64,000 bases of DNA, taken from Lentibacillus amyloliquefaciens (GTDB taxonomy: Bacteria; Bacillota; Bacilli; Bacillales; Amphibacillaceae). Every line of letters starts with the position of its first letter. The stretch's first letter is position 1. Below the pieces are notes generated by a model, which worked only from the letters and a program-made list of their open reading frames with translations, was not told the DNA's origin and did no database searches. The stretch lies in NCBI RefSeq assembly GCF_001307805.1, contig NZ_CP013862.1, forward strand, positions 62,001-126,000, given 5' to 3'. The position numbers were made by a program, and so were the translations under genes. This document shows positions 1-9,372 of the stretch, one piece after another.

Positions 1-981
1 GGCATCATTTTCAAGGATACGGACAGTGCTCTCCAAGAAAACGAAGAGCTGTTCAGAAAATATTTTGGTAAAGTTATCCCGCCATCCGATAATAAATTTG
101 CAGCATTGAATTCAGCTGTATGGTCCGGCGGTTCATTCATTTATGTTCCAAAAGGGGTCGAAGCAAAAACACCGCTTCAGGCATACTTCCGGATTAACTC
201 GGAAAACATGGGACAGTTTGAACGTACGCTGATCATCGCGGACGAAGGATCTTCCGTCCACTATGTGGAAGGCTGTACAGCACCGGTTTATACAACAAAC
301 TCGCTGCACAGTGCAGTCGTTGAAATCTTTGTTCACAAAGATGCTTACTGCCGCTATACAACAATCCAAAACTGGGCCAACAACGTTTATAACCTGGTTA
401 CCAAGCGTGCAACAGCTGGTGCAAATGCTACGATGGAATGGATTGACGGCAACATCGGTTCCAAATTGACGATGAAGTATCCATCTATTCTATTAAGAGG
501 TGAAGGTGCACGCGGCCATACATTGTCTATTGCCATTGCAGGTCGTGGCCAGCATCAGGATGCAGGTGCAAAAATGCATCACTTGGCACCAAACACGTCA
601 TCAAGTATCGTGTCCAAATCCATCTCCAAACAGGGCGGTAAGGTCACATACCGCGGAATCGTTGACTTTGGACGCAAGGCAACAGGTGCCCGTTCGAACA
701 TTGAATGTGACACGTTAATCATGGATAATGAATCGACATCTGATACCATTCCATATAACGAAATCAACAATGACAATATTTCATTGGAGCACGAAGCCAA
801 GGTTTCCAAAGTATCCGAAGAACAGCTCTTCTATCTGATGAGCAGAGGTCTCGGTGAAGAGGAAGCTACTGAAATGATTGTCATGGGCTTCATTGAGCCG
901 TTCACTAAAGAACTTCCAATGGAGTACGCTGTTGAAATGAACAGATTGATCAAGATGGAAATGGAAGGAAGCATTGGATAA
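1..981 (+). CDS. sufB: SufB, Fe-S cluster assembly scaffold (5'-truncated by window)
   Basis: The reading frame is open from base 1, so the window begins inside the gene; about 326 C-terminal residues are present of the usual ~465. SufB is the scaffold subunit of the SufBCD complex that builds iron-sulfur clusters in the cytosol. The visible part is the right-handed beta-helix core and C-terminal helical domain, with the conserved stretches [28 protein letters not shown] and the C-terminal [15 protein letters not shown]. In Bacillus it is the last gene of sufCDSUB, and a strong terminator follows directly, which fits. Identification is secure from sequence similarity recognised by eye. Confidence 0.97.
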   Translation, partial: GIIFKDTDSALQENEELFRKYFGKVIPPSDNKFAALNSAVWSGGSFIYVPKGVEAKTPLQAYFRINSENMGQFERTLIIADEGSSVHYVEGCTAPVYTTNSLHSAVVEIFVHKDAYCRYTTIQNWANNVYNLVTKRATAGANATMEWIDGNIGSKLTMKYPSILLRGEGARGHTLSIAIAGRGQHQDAGAKMHHLAPNTSSSIVSKSISKQGGKVTYRGIVDFGRKATGARSNIECDTLIMDNESTSDTIPYNEINNDNISLEHEAKVSKVSEEQLFYLMSRGLGEEEATEMIVMGFIEPFTKELPMEYAVEMNRLIKMEMEGSIG

Positions 982-987
982 AATCCC

Positions 988-1025
988 AATTCACCCTGTC
1001 ATATCAATATATGACAGGGTGAATT
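988..1025 (+). terminator. Rho-independent terminator of the suf operon
   Basis: A perfect 17-bp inverted repeat (988-1004 and 1009-1025) with a 4-base loop follows the sufB stop by 6 bases and runs into a T-rich stretch. It should end the suf transcript. Confidence 0.9.
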
Positions 1026-1142
1026 TTATTAAAATGATTTCGTACCTTACTCCTGCCATTACAAAACATCCTTCAGGTATAAATCCACAAAAAAACAGGC
1101 GAACAGTATACTGTCCGCCGTCTATGTCCTAAATAAGTCTTG

Positions 1143-1343
1143 TTATTTTTCTTTTTGTGAATCTGCGTTACTCTTTTTTTCCCCTTCATCATCACTCATG
1201 ATGCTGTTAGCGGATTTCTTGAACTCGGATAAAGTCTGACCGAATGCAGACCCGATTTCCGGAAGTTTTTTAGGTCCAAAAATAATTAAGGCAATGATTA
1301 AAATGAGAATCAATCCCGGTATGCCTATACTGGAAATACCCAC
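1143..1343 (-). CDS. tatA: TatA-family twin-arginine translocase subunit
   Basis: TatA forms the translocation pore of the Tat pathway for folded proteins. The product is about 66 residues: one N-terminal membrane helix ([20 protein letters not shown]), the [10 protein letters not shown] hinge that marks the family, an amphipathic helix ([15 protein letters not shown]) and a charged tail. I chose the GTG at 1343 because GAAGGAG lies 8 bases upstream; the in-frame ATG at 1370 has no ribosome site and would add nine residues. No tatC lies nearby. The upstream neighbour on the same strand is a remnant of a GMC oxidoreductase; in Bacillaceae such oxidoreductases often sit beside tat genes, so this copy may be left over from a dedicated export cassette. 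Confidence 0.88.
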   Translation of the reverse strand: MGISSIGIPGLILILIIALIIFGPKKLPEIGSAFGQTLSEFKKSANSIMSDDEGEKKSNADSQKEK

Positions 1344-1394
1344 TTTGACAACTCCTTCTTGCTTTGACATATATGCAGCTAATGATTAAGGATG

Positions 1395-2206
1395 CTAAGC
1401 CATCCTGTTTTTATTTTTCCCTTTTACCAGCTGACCATTATTTTCTCTGAAATTTAATATTCCCTCTGCAGCCCGGTAGGCGAATGCGCCGACAGTACCT
1501 GTTGGGTTATATCCGCCATTATGAGCAAAATTTGAAGCCCCAATTACGAATACATTATCAACATCCCACATTTGTAAATAATTATTCACTGCTGAGGTTT
1601 CCGGGTCGTCCCCAATGATGACACCGCCTGTGATATGATCGTTCTGTGATGGTTCGATATCAAAGTGATCCGTAATTTCTCTCGGTTCAACCAACTCGGC
1701 ACCCATCTCATCTAATATTTCAGCACTTCTATCCGAAATATATTTAAATAACCGATTATCCTGTTCTGTGAAATCGTATGTTAAACGGAGCAGTGGATTT
1801 CCAAAGCTGTCTTTATAAGTTGGATCCAGGCTCAGATAATTATTGCGATGGGGCATGGATGCACCCTGGGAATCAACCGATATCCAACGATTTTGATATT
1901 TAATGGATTGTGCTTTGAAATCTTTTCCCCAGCTGGGTGTATCGCTTGGGACAGTATTGTTTTGAATCGGTCTTCTCCCATACTGTTTCGTGGAGATAGA
2001 GCCACCATGAATGAAGTCCAATCCGGAATGGTCAAAATTGTCCCCGTTATAATCGTCAACTGTAGCGCCAAGTGATCCTGCTCCCATATATGTATTAAAT
2101 TTCTCCTTAAAAAATCCGGTAGCGCCTGCAATGATTTGATAACAGTAATTCTTTAAGTGTAAAATATTTTTGAAAGGGACAAGGGCACACCCGTCTCCGA
2201 TAGCAA
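1395..2206 (-). pseudogene. Remnant of a GMC oxidoreductase (gluconate 2-dehydrogenase large-subunit type)
   Basis: An open frame of 230 codons (2087 to 1395) matches the C-terminal half of membrane-linked gluconate/sorbitol-type GMC dehydrogenases: MGAGSLGATVDDYNGDNFDH, FIHGG, GRRPIQ, then the terminal domain with HITGG and the FAD-contacting NPTGTVGAFAYRAAEGI. The frame continues upstream of that ATG through KNYCYQIIAGATGFF, which aligns with the family's RNYAYQTTSG region. It then runs into unrelated sequence before the divergent gene at 2272. The whole N-terminal FAD-binding half, including the GxGxxG loop, is missing, so this is a 5'-deleted gene. The upstream limit is approximate. A protein could still be made from the internal ATG, but it could not bind FAD normally. 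Confidence 0.8.
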
Positions 2207-2271
2207 AAAATGTTAATTCAGACTGATTCGTGCTAATATAGACACAGATGGTTATGACGGAAGGGATTTTA

Positions 2272-3042
2272 TTGATTTATCTTATTTGTATTATCATTGG
2301 ACTAGCCGCTTCGTTCGCCGGAAGTCTTGTTGGCATGGGCGGTGGTGTCATACTGATTCCGAGTTTGTTATTCATGTATCATTATTCAGATGCATTCGCC
2401 TGGGCAACTCCACAGGTGATTGTTGGTATATCATTGATTACCATGGTGTTCACCGCATTCTCATCCACGGTTTCCTATTATAAAAGCAGCCGTATCCATT
2501 TAAAAATCGGTATGTTATTTTTGACCGGCAGTATTCCGGGCGGCATATTGGGATCATGGTTGAATCAATTTGTCAATGCTGACCATTTCTCATTGTATTT
2601 CGGTATTCTGATGATTGTTTTATCTTTTCTGTTTTTGATTAAACGGGAAAAACGAACGGAAAATGATACATCAGGAAAAACCCCCGTATTGTCTGTATTT
2701 GTGATTTCCGTAATAATCGGAACCATATCCGGCTTATTTGGCATCGGCGGCGGTGCCATGATTGTTCCGGCTATGCTATTTCTGTTCGGATTATCGATTC
2801 ATACAGCCACTGCTACCTCAATGTTTGTAATTTTATTTATCAGTATTATGAGTGCAGGCACGCACATTGCATTAGGTCATGTTGTCTGGGAATATGTTAT
2901 CTTTTTCATTATAGGTGCGTGGGTTGGCGGCACACTTGGAGCCAAAGTCAACCAGCTGATCGACAGCAATGTACTGGAATGGATACTTCGTTTAATGCTG
3001 ATTATCGTTGGAATCAGACTGATCATTGAAGGATTGATGTAA
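2272..3042 (+). CDS. yunE: TSUP (TauE/SafE) family membrane permease, YunE-like
   Basis: This is a sulfite/sulfonate-exporter-superfamily permease of about 256 residues with eight predicted membrane helices in two internally repeated halves. Each half carries the family's glycine motif (SLVGMGGGVILIPSLL near the N-terminus and SGLFGIGGGAMIVPAML in the middle). The substrate is not predictable; TSUP proteins move sulfur oxyanions or small organic anions. I take the TTG at 2272 as the start because GGAAGGG lies 6 bases upstream, whereas the in-frame ATG at 2248 has no ribosome site. It is followed after 11 bases by yunD, the same order as yunE/yunD in B. subtilis. Confidence 0.9.
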   Translation: MIYLICIIIGLAASFAGSLVGMGGGVILIPSLLFMYHYSDAFAWATPQVIVGISLITMVFTAFSSTVSYYKSSRIHLKIGMLFLTGSIPGGILGSWLNQFVNADHFSLYFGILMIVLSFLFLIKREKRTENDTSGKTPVLSVFVISVIIGTISGLFGIGGGAMIVPAMLFLFGLSIHTATATSMFVILFISIMSAGTHIALGHVVWEYVIFFIIGAWVGGTLGAKVNQLIDSNVLEWILRLMLIIVGIRLIIEGLM

Positions 3043-3053
3043 GGAGCATGTCA

Positions 3054-4454
3054 ATGCAGGAGAAGCTATATTTTTATTATACAAATGATTTACACAGCAA
3101 TTTTGATAATTGGCCGCAAGTCGCAAGTTTTTTGAAAAATGGCAGAGAAAAGAGGGAAGCGGAAAATCAGGCATGCTGGCTGGTGGATATCGGAGATCAT
3201 GTTGACCGGGTCCATCCGATTGCCGAAGCGTTTATGGGAAAGGCGAATGTTCAGCTGATGAATGATGTCGGCTATGACTTCGCGACCATCGGCAATAACG
3301 AGGGCATCACCATGGCACATGAGGATCTTCACCATTTATATGATGATGCAGATTTTCAAGTGGTGTGCACGAATTTGTACAGCCTCACAAATGAAACGCC
3401 GGAATGGCTTCATTCCACTGTCCATACACAGACGGACAGCGGAATAAAAATCGGCATTATAGGCTTGACTGCTCCTTTTAACAATTTTTATGAACTGCTT
3501 GACTGGCATATTTCCGCCCCTGTACAGGAGTTGGAAAAGCATGTAGCTCACTTAAAAGAAACAGCAGATGTCATTATACTCATGTCACACTTAGGGCTTA
3601 CTGAAGATCAGGAAATTGCACGCCGTTTTTACGATATTGATGTGATTATCGGCGGGCATACACACCACTTGCTGCGGTCCGGTGAAATAATCAACAATAC
3701 GATAATAACAGCTGCCGGGAAGCATTGTGCTCACGCAGGTGAAGTTGTATTGACTTGGGACCATAACCGGAAACAAATTATCGATAAGGAAGCCGATGTT
3801 TATGACATGACCCCTTTGGCAAAGGATTTAGCGACAGAGCAAATATTGAATGACCTGATGATAAAAGCGGACGACATGCTTGGAAAACCAATTATAGAAC
3901 TCAAAAGGCCAATCAATGTTAAATGGTTTCAGCATACTGAGATTATGGAAAAACTGACCGATACACTGAAGGAATGGACGCAAGCGGACGCTGCTTTATT
4001 GAACGCCGGATTATTATTGGATCAAATCCCGGCTGGCGAGGTGACATTCAAAGATGTTCACCGTATATGCCCGCATCCGATTAACCCTTGTGTCGTCGAA
4101 CTTAATGGTGATGAACTGACGGAAATAGTCCGTTCTTCGCTGACAAAGGACTTAACCGAATTAAAGCTAAAAGGGTTTGGTTTTCGCGGAGAAATCATTG
4201 GCAAAATGATTTTTTCAGGGATTGATGTTGAGACGTCACAGCATGATGACGGAACAGAATATGTAAAAACCATTTACTATCATGGCAAACCGCTGGATAC
4301 AGAACAGTCATTCAAGGTAGCCACAGCGGATACATTTACGTTTGGCCGTCTTCTGCCGGAAGTTGCCAAATCGGAAGTGAAAGACTATTTTGTTCCTGAG
4401 TTTTTGCGTGATTTACTCGCCTATACACTGCGCCATAAAATGTCCAATCACTGA
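3054..4454 (+). CDS. yunD: YunD, metallophosphatase/5'-nucleotidase family protein
   Basis: The protein has about 466 residues with the two-domain 5'-nucleotidase architecture: an N-terminal calcineurin-like metallophosphoesterase (metal ligands visible in TNDLHSN, DIGDHVDR, IGNNE, MSHLG and GGHTHH) and a C-terminal 5'-nucleotidase domain. There is no signal peptide, so unlike secreted 5'-nucleotidases it should act in the cytosol. The substrate is unproven; a nucleotide or other phosphate ester is likely. The ATG at 3054 is preferred because AAGGAG at 3041-3046 is correctly spaced for it and too close for the ATG at 3048. Confidence 0.92.
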   Translation: MQEKLYFYYTNDLHSNFDNWPQVASFLKNGREKREAENQACWLVDIGDHVDRVHPIAEAFMGKANVQLMNDVGYDFATIGNNEGITMAHEDLHHLYDDADFQVVCTNLYSLTNETPEWLHSTVHTQTDSGIKIGIIGLTAPFNNFYELLDWHISAPVQELEKHVAHLKETADVIILMSHLGLTEDQEIARRFYDIDVIIGGHTHHLLRSGEIINNTIITAAGKHCAHAGEVVLTWDHNRKQIIDKEADVYDMTPLAKDLATEQILNDLMIKADDMLGKPIIELKRPINVKWFQHTEIMEKLTDTLKEWTQADAALLNAGLLLDQIPAGEVTFKDVHRICPHPINPCVVELNGDELTEIVRSSLTKDLTELKLKGFGFRGEIIGKMIFSGIDVETSQHDDGTEYVKTIYYHGKPLDTEQSFKVATADTFTFGRLLPEVAKSEVKDYFVPEFLRDLLAYTLRHKMSNH

Positions 4455-4462
4455 TTCATGTG

Positions 4463-4490
4463 ACATTCCCTCCGTTGTGTGCATACTATA
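4463..4490 (+). promoter_or_regulatory. Possible mother-cell sigma-K/sigma-E type promoter before yunC
   Basis: An AC core (4463-4464) is separated by 17 bases, counted from the AC, from CATACTATA at 4482-4490. This fits the sigma-K pattern mACm-N16-CATAnnnTA. It lies between yunD and the yunC-yunB pair. The match is to short motifs only and could be chance; linkage to the sporulation gene yunB makes it worth noting. Confidence 0.35.
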
Positions 4491-4520
4491 CCGTGTACAT
4501 GATGAAGGAGGCATGCCTAT

Positions 4521-4823
4521 ATGTTGACGGTAAATCCATTGGAAGTCGAGGGAATGCATTTCACCGCTGTAACGGTTGAACTGCCTAAAACAAACCTGCT
4601 GGTCATCTCCAATGAAGTTGGCTATATTATGTGCGGGGCGCTGGATGTCGACCTTTTAAGTGAAGATCTGGCTGACAGAAAAATCATAGCAGGGCGCGCC
4701 AAAGGAGTCAAAACAATCGAACAGCTTCTCCATGCACCGCTGGAGAAGATAACTGATGCTTCGAAAGGATATGGATGGCAAGCAGGTATGACCGGGAAAG
4801 ATGCTCTCCTCAAAATTGCATAA
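4521..4823 (+). CDS. yunC: YunC, DUF1805 family protein
   Basis: A 100-residue soluble protein of the DUF1805 family (YunC of B. subtilis), recognisable from VELPKTNLLVISNEVGYIMCGALDV and the segment AGRAKGVKTIEQLL. The biochemical function is unknown in the family. AAGGAGG lies at the right distance before the ATG. It stands between yunD and the sporulation gene yunB, preserving B. subtilis order. Confidence 0.92.
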   Translation: MLTVNPLEVEGMHFTAVTVELPKTNLLVISNEVGYIMCGALDVDLLSEDLADRKIIAGRAKGVKTIEQLLHAPLEKITDASKGYGWQAGMTGKDALLKIA

Positions 4824-4876
4824 AATTAGTCTAACCCCCTAAAAACAAGCATAGGCTTTGTTCAGGGGGATTTTTT

Positions 4877-5680
4877 ATGCTTAAGAAACGCTACGCATTC
4901 CGAAAACGAAAAATATCCAAATCACCGCCTCCACTTAGAAATGTAACTATCATAACACTGATTATATTTATCCTGTTTGTTTTTGGCAGCATCCAAATAA
5001 TCGATAAAGGCCTTACACCGACTTTAATGGATATTGCAGAAAGAAGAACTGATGAATTTGCGACGCGAGGTATTAATACCGCAGTCAGATTTGCAGAAAA
5101 CTACAATTATGATGAATTGCTGAATATTACATATGATAATGAAGGAAATGTGGCAACTTACAACTGGAATTCCGCTGTTGTCAGTGAAATTAATCGAGTC
5201 GCTACAGACCGTGTTGAAGAGTATTTCAGATATATGAACACCGGAGAGCCGCCTGATTATGAAAATTCACTGTTTGAACCTGAAGAATTTGAGAATACCA
5301 CCGAGAACCTTCCGCAACAAGATCCGACTGTGGTTGAAATACCAATCGGTCAGGCAACCGGCAACTCAATCCTTGCTAATCTCGGACCAAGAATACCTGT
5401 TAACTTTGAAATCGTCGGAAATGTCCGCACCAATATTGTCAGAGATGACGAACCACTTGGCTTAAACGGGGCATGGGTGTCGTTATATGTGCAAGTCGAA
5501 GCCGATGTCCAAATTGTTATCCCGTTTATGACGGACGTCACAACCGTTGCGACTGAGATTTACGTTGATGGCGGTGCGCTTATGGGGGATGTCCCAGATT
5601 TTTATGGTGAAGGTGGTGGTGACGGTGGTCCATCTATTGCTGTCCCGGAGGATTCGATTAGAAATGAAGAAGAGGAATGA
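4877..5680 (+). CDS. yunB: Sporulation protein YunB
   Basis: A 267-residue membrane-anchored protein: a basic N-terminus (LKKRYAFRKRKISK), one membrane helix at about residues 23-43 (NVTIITLIIFILFVFGS), then a long extracytoplasmic domain with the conserved TGNSILANLGPRIPVNFEIVG segment. YunB is a sporulation protein in B. subtilis; its molecular role is not known. The GGGGG-rich ribosome site (CAGGGGGATTTTTT) precedes the ATG. The C-terminus is glycine-rich and acidic (FYGEGGGDGG), probably species-specific. Confidence 0.92.
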   Translation: MLKKRYAFRKRKISKSPPPLRNVTIITLIIFILFVFGSIQIIDKGLTPTLMDIAERRTDEFATRGINTAVRFAENYNYDELLNITYDNEGNVATYNWNSAVVSEINRVATDRVEEYFRYMNTGEPPDYENSLFEPEEFENTTENLPQQDPTVVEIPIGQATGNSILANLGPRIPVNFEIVGNVRTNIVRDDEPLGLNGAWVSLYVQVEADVQIVIPFMTDVTTVATEIYVDGGALMGDVPDFYGEGGGDGGPSIAVPEDSIRNEEEE

Positions 5681-5736
5681 TACAGATCAACATGTCTCAT
5701 TTGCATAAGGTAAACACTGAAAAATTAAAATATATT

Positions 5737-5765
5737 TTGACATAGTAGAAAAGTACCGTTATACT
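5737..5765 (+). promoter_or_regulatory. Sigma-A promoter of the NSS transporter operon
   Basis: A perfect TTGACA (-35, 5737-5742) is followed after 17 bases by TATACT (-10, 5760-5765), about 100 bases before the transporter start codon. This is a strong vegetative promoter by consensus. Confidence 0.75.
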
Positions 5766-5862
5766 ATAATCATAAATATCTGAAAAATTAAAATTGCCTT
5801 GCTTCATTCATGAAATGTAAATAAAGGGGGAGCACGGCGAGAACTGAAGGGGGAGTTTTGTC

Positions 5863-7395
5863 ATGGAAAATCGTTCTCAATGGGGGACCAGAGCGGGTTT
5901 TATTTTAGCTGCAGCAGGTTCCGCGATTGGTCTGGGCAACATTTGGCGTTTTCCGACGACAGCGTTTGAAAATGGCGGGGGAGCGTTCATGGTTCCATAC
6001 CTGATTGCTTTGTTGACAGCTGGGATTCCGATTTTGATTATGGAATTTACCATGGGTCATAAGTATCGTGGCTCTGCACCGCTGACTTACAAAAAAATGA
6101 ATAAGAATACGGAGTGGATCGGTTGGTGGGCTGTCCTGGTCGCCTTTGTCATTTCAACATACTACTCTGTGATTATTGCATGGGCAATATCTTATTCAAT
6201 CTTTTCTTTTAACTTAAATTGGGGCTCGGATACAGAGGGATTTTTGTTTGGAAATTATCTGGAAACTGCAGCTCCCGGTGAATTTGGCGGTTTTGTTCCC
6301 GGTGTACTTATACCATTAATTATTGTATGGATAGTGGTTTTGGGTATCCTTTACAGAGGTGTTAAAAAAGGCATTGAAATGGCGAACCGGATTTTTATTC
6401 CTTTACTGGCAATCGTTTTTCTTATTATTGTTATCCGGGCCGTTACGTTGCCTGGAGCATTTGAAGGCTTGAATACATTTTTTACACCTGATTTTGGAGC
6501 ACTCTCCGACCCGGATGTTTGGGTCGCCGCTTATGGACAAATATTCTTCACGATGTCAATTGCATTTGCCATTATGATTACTTATGCGAGTTACCTGCCA
6601 AAGAAATCGGATATTACCAACAACGCATTTATAGTCGGGTTCGGTAATTCCAGTTTCGAATTGTTATCCGGTATAGGAGTCTTCTCGGTACTCGGTTTCA
6701 TGGCAGTGAATCAGGGTGTTGCAGTTGATGAAGTGGTTGCCGGCGGTGTTGGGCTGGCGTTTGTCGTATTCCCGCAAATCATTAATCAACTGCCCGCTCT
6801 CAATGAATTATTCGGCGTTTTGTTTTTTGCATCGCTCGTTTTAGCAGGGTTATCATCTTTGATTTCGATTATTGAAACGTATGTAGCCGGTTTATCTGAT
6901 AAGTTTAAAATTTCCCGGGAAAAAGCTGTATTGTTTGGCGGCGGTTTTGCGGCGTTGGTATCACTTGTGTTCGCAACACGGGGCGGACTGAACTTCCTGG
7001 ATGCGGCAGACTATTTCATTAATCAGTTTGGTGTCGCAGCGCTTGGATTGATTGAAGTGATTGTGATTGCTTGGTTTGTGCGCAAACTGAGCGACTTTAA
7101 GTCCCACGCCAATGAGATATCTGATATGAGACTTGGCTCCTGGTGGACTGCCAGTCTGATGGTAATTACACCGGTTGTTCTCGGTTATAACATGATTATT
7201 TTACTCAGGCAGAATCTTATGCAGCAATTCGAAACGGATACGGGTAACTATGGGAACTATCCGGATTCATTTATTCTCTACGGCGGCTGGTTCGTTGCCG
7301 GAGGAGCATTGTTAATTGGTATTATCATGACGTTCATTAAATGGAAAGGGTCAGATAATAAAAAAGATAATCAAAATAATGGGGAGGCGAAGTAA
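5863..7395 (+). CDS. Sodium-dependent (NSS/SNF family) amino-acid transporter
   Basis: A 510-residue sodium:neurotransmitter symporter. The N-terminal signature RAGFILAAAGSAIGLGNIWRFP with GGGAFMVPYL (helix 1, sodium and substrate site) is clear, and about 11-12 membrane helices follow. The homologue in corynebacteria is the methionine/alanine importer MetP, which works with a tiny second subunit; the same pairing is seen here because a 35-codon gene starts 1 base after the stop. The substrate is therefore probably methionine or alanine taken up with sodium, an inference. The ribosome site AAGGGGGAG precedes the ATG. Confidence 0.93.
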   Translation: MENRSQWGTRAGFILAAAGSAIGLGNIWRFPTTAFENGGGAFMVPYLIALLTAGIPILIMEFTMGHKYRGSAPLTYKKMNKNTEWIGWWAVLVAFVISTYYSVIIAWAISYSIFSFNLNWGSDTEGFLFGNYLETAAPGEFGGFVPGVLIPLIIVWIVVLGILYRGVKKGIEMANRIFIPLLAIVFLIIVIRAVTLPGAFEGLNTFFTPDFGALSDPDVWVAAYGQIFFTMSIAFAIMITYASYLPKKSDITNNAFIVGFGNSSFELLSGIGVFSVLGFMAVNQGVAVDEVVAGGVGLAFVVFPQIINQLPALNELFGVLFFASLVLAGLSSLISIIETYVAGLSDKFKISREKAVLFGGGFAALVSLVFATRGGLNFLDAADYFINQFGVAALGLIEVIVIAWFVRKLSDFKSHANEISDMRLGSWWTASLMVITPVVLGYNMIILLRQNLMQQFETDTGNYGNYPDSFILYGGWFVAGGALLIGIIMTFIKWKGSDNKKDNQNNGEAK

Positions 7396-7396
7396 C

Positions 7397-7504
7397 ATGA
7401 CCGGAGGAGCTATTACATTTATGATCATCTCCATGCTGATTATATGGGGAGGACTCGCAGCAAGCATTACGAATGCCGTGAAAAAAGGAGCAGATAGGAG
7501 ATAG
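7397..7504 (+). CDS. metS: MetS-type NSS transporter small subunit (35 aa)
   Basis: A 35-residue, single-helix membrane protein (MTGGAITFMIISMLIIWGG then a basic tail ITNAVKKGADRR). Length, composition and its position 1 base after an NSS transporter match MetS, the small subunit needed by MetP-type methionine/alanine importers. GGGGAGG at the end of the upstream gene supplies the ribosome site, so the two are translationally coupled. A terminator follows. It is too short to be called by most gene finders. Confidence 0.85.
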   Translation: MTGGAITFMIISMLIIWGGLAASITNAVKKGADRR

Positions 7505-7531
7505 CTTTGATTCAAAATAGAGCAACAAATA

Positions 7532-7566
7532 AGAGCCTTTGCCTGAATTGCAAAGGCTCTTTGTTT
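7532..7566 (+). terminator. Terminator of the NSS transporter operon
   Basis: An 11-bp perfect stem (AGAGCCTTTGC, 7532-7542, pairing with 7550-7560) is followed by TTGTTTTT. It ends the transporter/small-subunit transcript. Confidence 0.9.
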
Positions 7567-7636
7567 TTGTCTTAGTTGAAAATAGCTGCTTGAACACTGT
7601 CAAGCGCTGGGAAGACATTGTTTGAAGCGAATGGCA

Positions 7637-8608
7637 TCATTCAGACATTCGCTTCCATCTTTGTAAATAAGGGTATGGATCGAACGACCATTCACTGTAG
7701 CCGTCATCCTGATACAACCCATAGTGCAGGTGCGGCGGGAACTTTCCCGACGTTCCGGGCGGTCCGTAGCCGGTTGAGCCGACCTTGCCGAGCGGATCAC
7801 CCGGTTTAACAACCTGCCCGACTTTAATATCATCATTGTAACCGCTCATGTGGGCGTAGTAATGATAAACATTATTGATATCGCGGATGCCCAGCCGCCA
7901 CCCACCATATAAATTCCAGCCTTTCATTTCAATGACACCGTATGTTGCGGATTTAACCGGTGTGCCATAATCTGCAAAAATGTCTGACCCTTCATGAATC
8001 CGCACACCTCCAAATCCCCGGCGGTCGCCCCAATTGCTGTTGATGGTATAGTTATAAGCTGTGTCCAATGGAAAGGCACGGTCTGTCAGCTTTATCCCGT
8101 CAAATTTTTTGAAAACTTTTGCTGTATTCATGATCGTTTGAACCGTCAAATCACGTTTATAAAAGTTCCATAGAGCGATTTTCACTTCATCATGGGAGGG
8201 CCCATATTCCAGCAAAATCGATGCCATCGTGTACAGAACATCTTCCGGATTGTCCGGATCGGCTTTATTGTCATCATTTCCATCTTTGCCTTTTCCCTGA
8301 AAAAATTGGATGATACTTTCATTTTTAATCATCGAACTGTTACCGAGACCATACCACATTTCATCAGGGATTGAGATGGATACGAGCTGATCATCCTTGT
8401 CCTCTTCAGAACTGTTGCGTTCATACTGGTCAATTGCAGCTATATAATACCAGGGGATTTGTGTGACAGTTTCTGTTTTTTTGTATAATGCCATACGTTT
8501 TTCATGTAATTCCTGATCGTCTTCATCTGCTTCTGCCTGAACAGGCGCTGTTGCAAGGAGAAGCACGATTAACAACGATGCTGACAGGGAGGTCTTTAAG
8601 TTGTGCAA
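7637..8608 (-). CDS. lytH: LytH/YunA-type M23 peptidoglycan endopeptidase
   Basis: A secreted 323-residue peptidase. The N-terminal signal peptide is LKTSLSASLLIVLLLATAPVQA, a family-specific middle region follows (IPWYYIAAIDQYERN), and the C-terminal M23 (LytM) domain has the zinc motifs HEGSDIF (H..D) and HLHYG (HxH), plus the catalytic HYYAHM. LytH is an L-Ala-D-Glu endopeptidase that trims spore cortex peptidoglycan. The start is TTG at 8608, with AGGAGGTG six bases upstream. It lies next to yutC, as in B. subtilis. Confidence 0.9.
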   Translation of the reverse strand: MHNLKTSLSASLLIVLLLATAPVQAEADEDDQELHEKRMALYKKTETVTQIPWYYIAAIDQYERNSSEEDKDDQLVSISIPDEMWYGLGNSSMIKNESIIQFFQGKGKDGNDDNKADPDNPEDVLYTMASILLEYGPSHDEVKIALWNFYKRDLTVQTIMNTAKVFKKFDGIKLTDRAFPLDTAYNYTINSNWGDRRGFGGVRIHEGSDIFADYGTPVKSATYGVIEMKGWNLYGGWRLGIRDINNVYHYYAHMSGYNDDIKVGQVVKPGDPLGKVGSTGYGPPGTSGKFPPHLHYGLYQDDGYSEWSFDPYPYLQRWKRMSE

Positions 8609-8654
8609 TCAATTCACCTCCTATATTAAAGGGCAGGGAGTCTGTTATTCATGA

Positions 8655-9230
8655 CTATTCTTCCATTCCCTGCGGTGATTTTTTCATTTCCTTAATGATT
8701 TGGTTGATTGTGTTATCATAGTCGTTATCCTGAACACTTGAGTTATGCAGACTTTGAATATCATGTATCAAGGTTTCATTATCTGAAACATAAACATCAA
8801 AGTAGCCCGGAAGGATTGACACAGCGGTTTTCTTGGCCATGTCAGCTGCTCTTGCTGCATCCAACTCGTCAAGATCATACGCAATGAGCGCCTTATCATC
8901 AGTGACCAATGTTGCCGCTTCATTAAAGCCGTCATTACGTAAAATAATCCTGGTAATCATATTGGCAAGATTCGTTCGATCGATTGTGACATTGTGCTGC
9001 TCTTCAGTTTCGTTTTCAATTTGTTCTTTCGTATAACGTACATAACCAAGCTTATCATCACCTGATGGGTTTGATGGTGTTGTTTCTTGTTCGGGATCGA
9101 GTTCTTCCACGATCTGGTTGCGTTCTTCAGCTTGATTTCGTTCATCATCTGCTGCATTATCCGTACCACCGCATCCCGCAAGTATGATAGCTGTCAGCAA
9201 TAAAAATGGGAAAATTAATTGTCTGTTCAT
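8655..9230 (-). CDS. yutC: YhcN/YlaJ-family sporulation lipoprotein (YutC)
   Basis: About 191 residues with a lipoprotein signal (LLLTAIILAGC, lipobox LAGC) and a YhcN/YlaJ domain (NVTIDRTNLANMITRIILRN through the C-terminal SVQDNDYDNTINQIIKEM). Family members are forespore or spore-membrane lipoproteins linked to germination or outgrowth. The ATG at 9230 is chosen because AGGAGG lies at proper distance; the upstream in-frame start at 9263 would put eleven residues before the signal peptide. Confidence 0.88.
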   Translation of the reverse strand: MNRQLIFPFLLLTAIILAGCGGTDNAADDERNQAEERNQIVEELDPEQETTPSNPSGDDKLGYVRYTKEQIENETEEQHNVTIDRTNLANMITRIILRNDGFNEAATLVTDDKALIAYDLDELDAARAADMAKKTAVSILPGYFDVYVSDNETLIHDIQSLHNSSVQDNDYDNTINQIIKEMKKSPQGMEE

Positions 9231-9372
9231 TACTTGCCTCCTATTGCCAAGTATTCTTTCCAACTTAGTTTGCTGTATCCGCTAAAATTCATACGCCTTA
9301 TTTTTGCCTGAAATATTGGTTGAACAGTGCCGGGTTATGATAAACTGGTGATACGCAAATGGGGTGAGTGTT

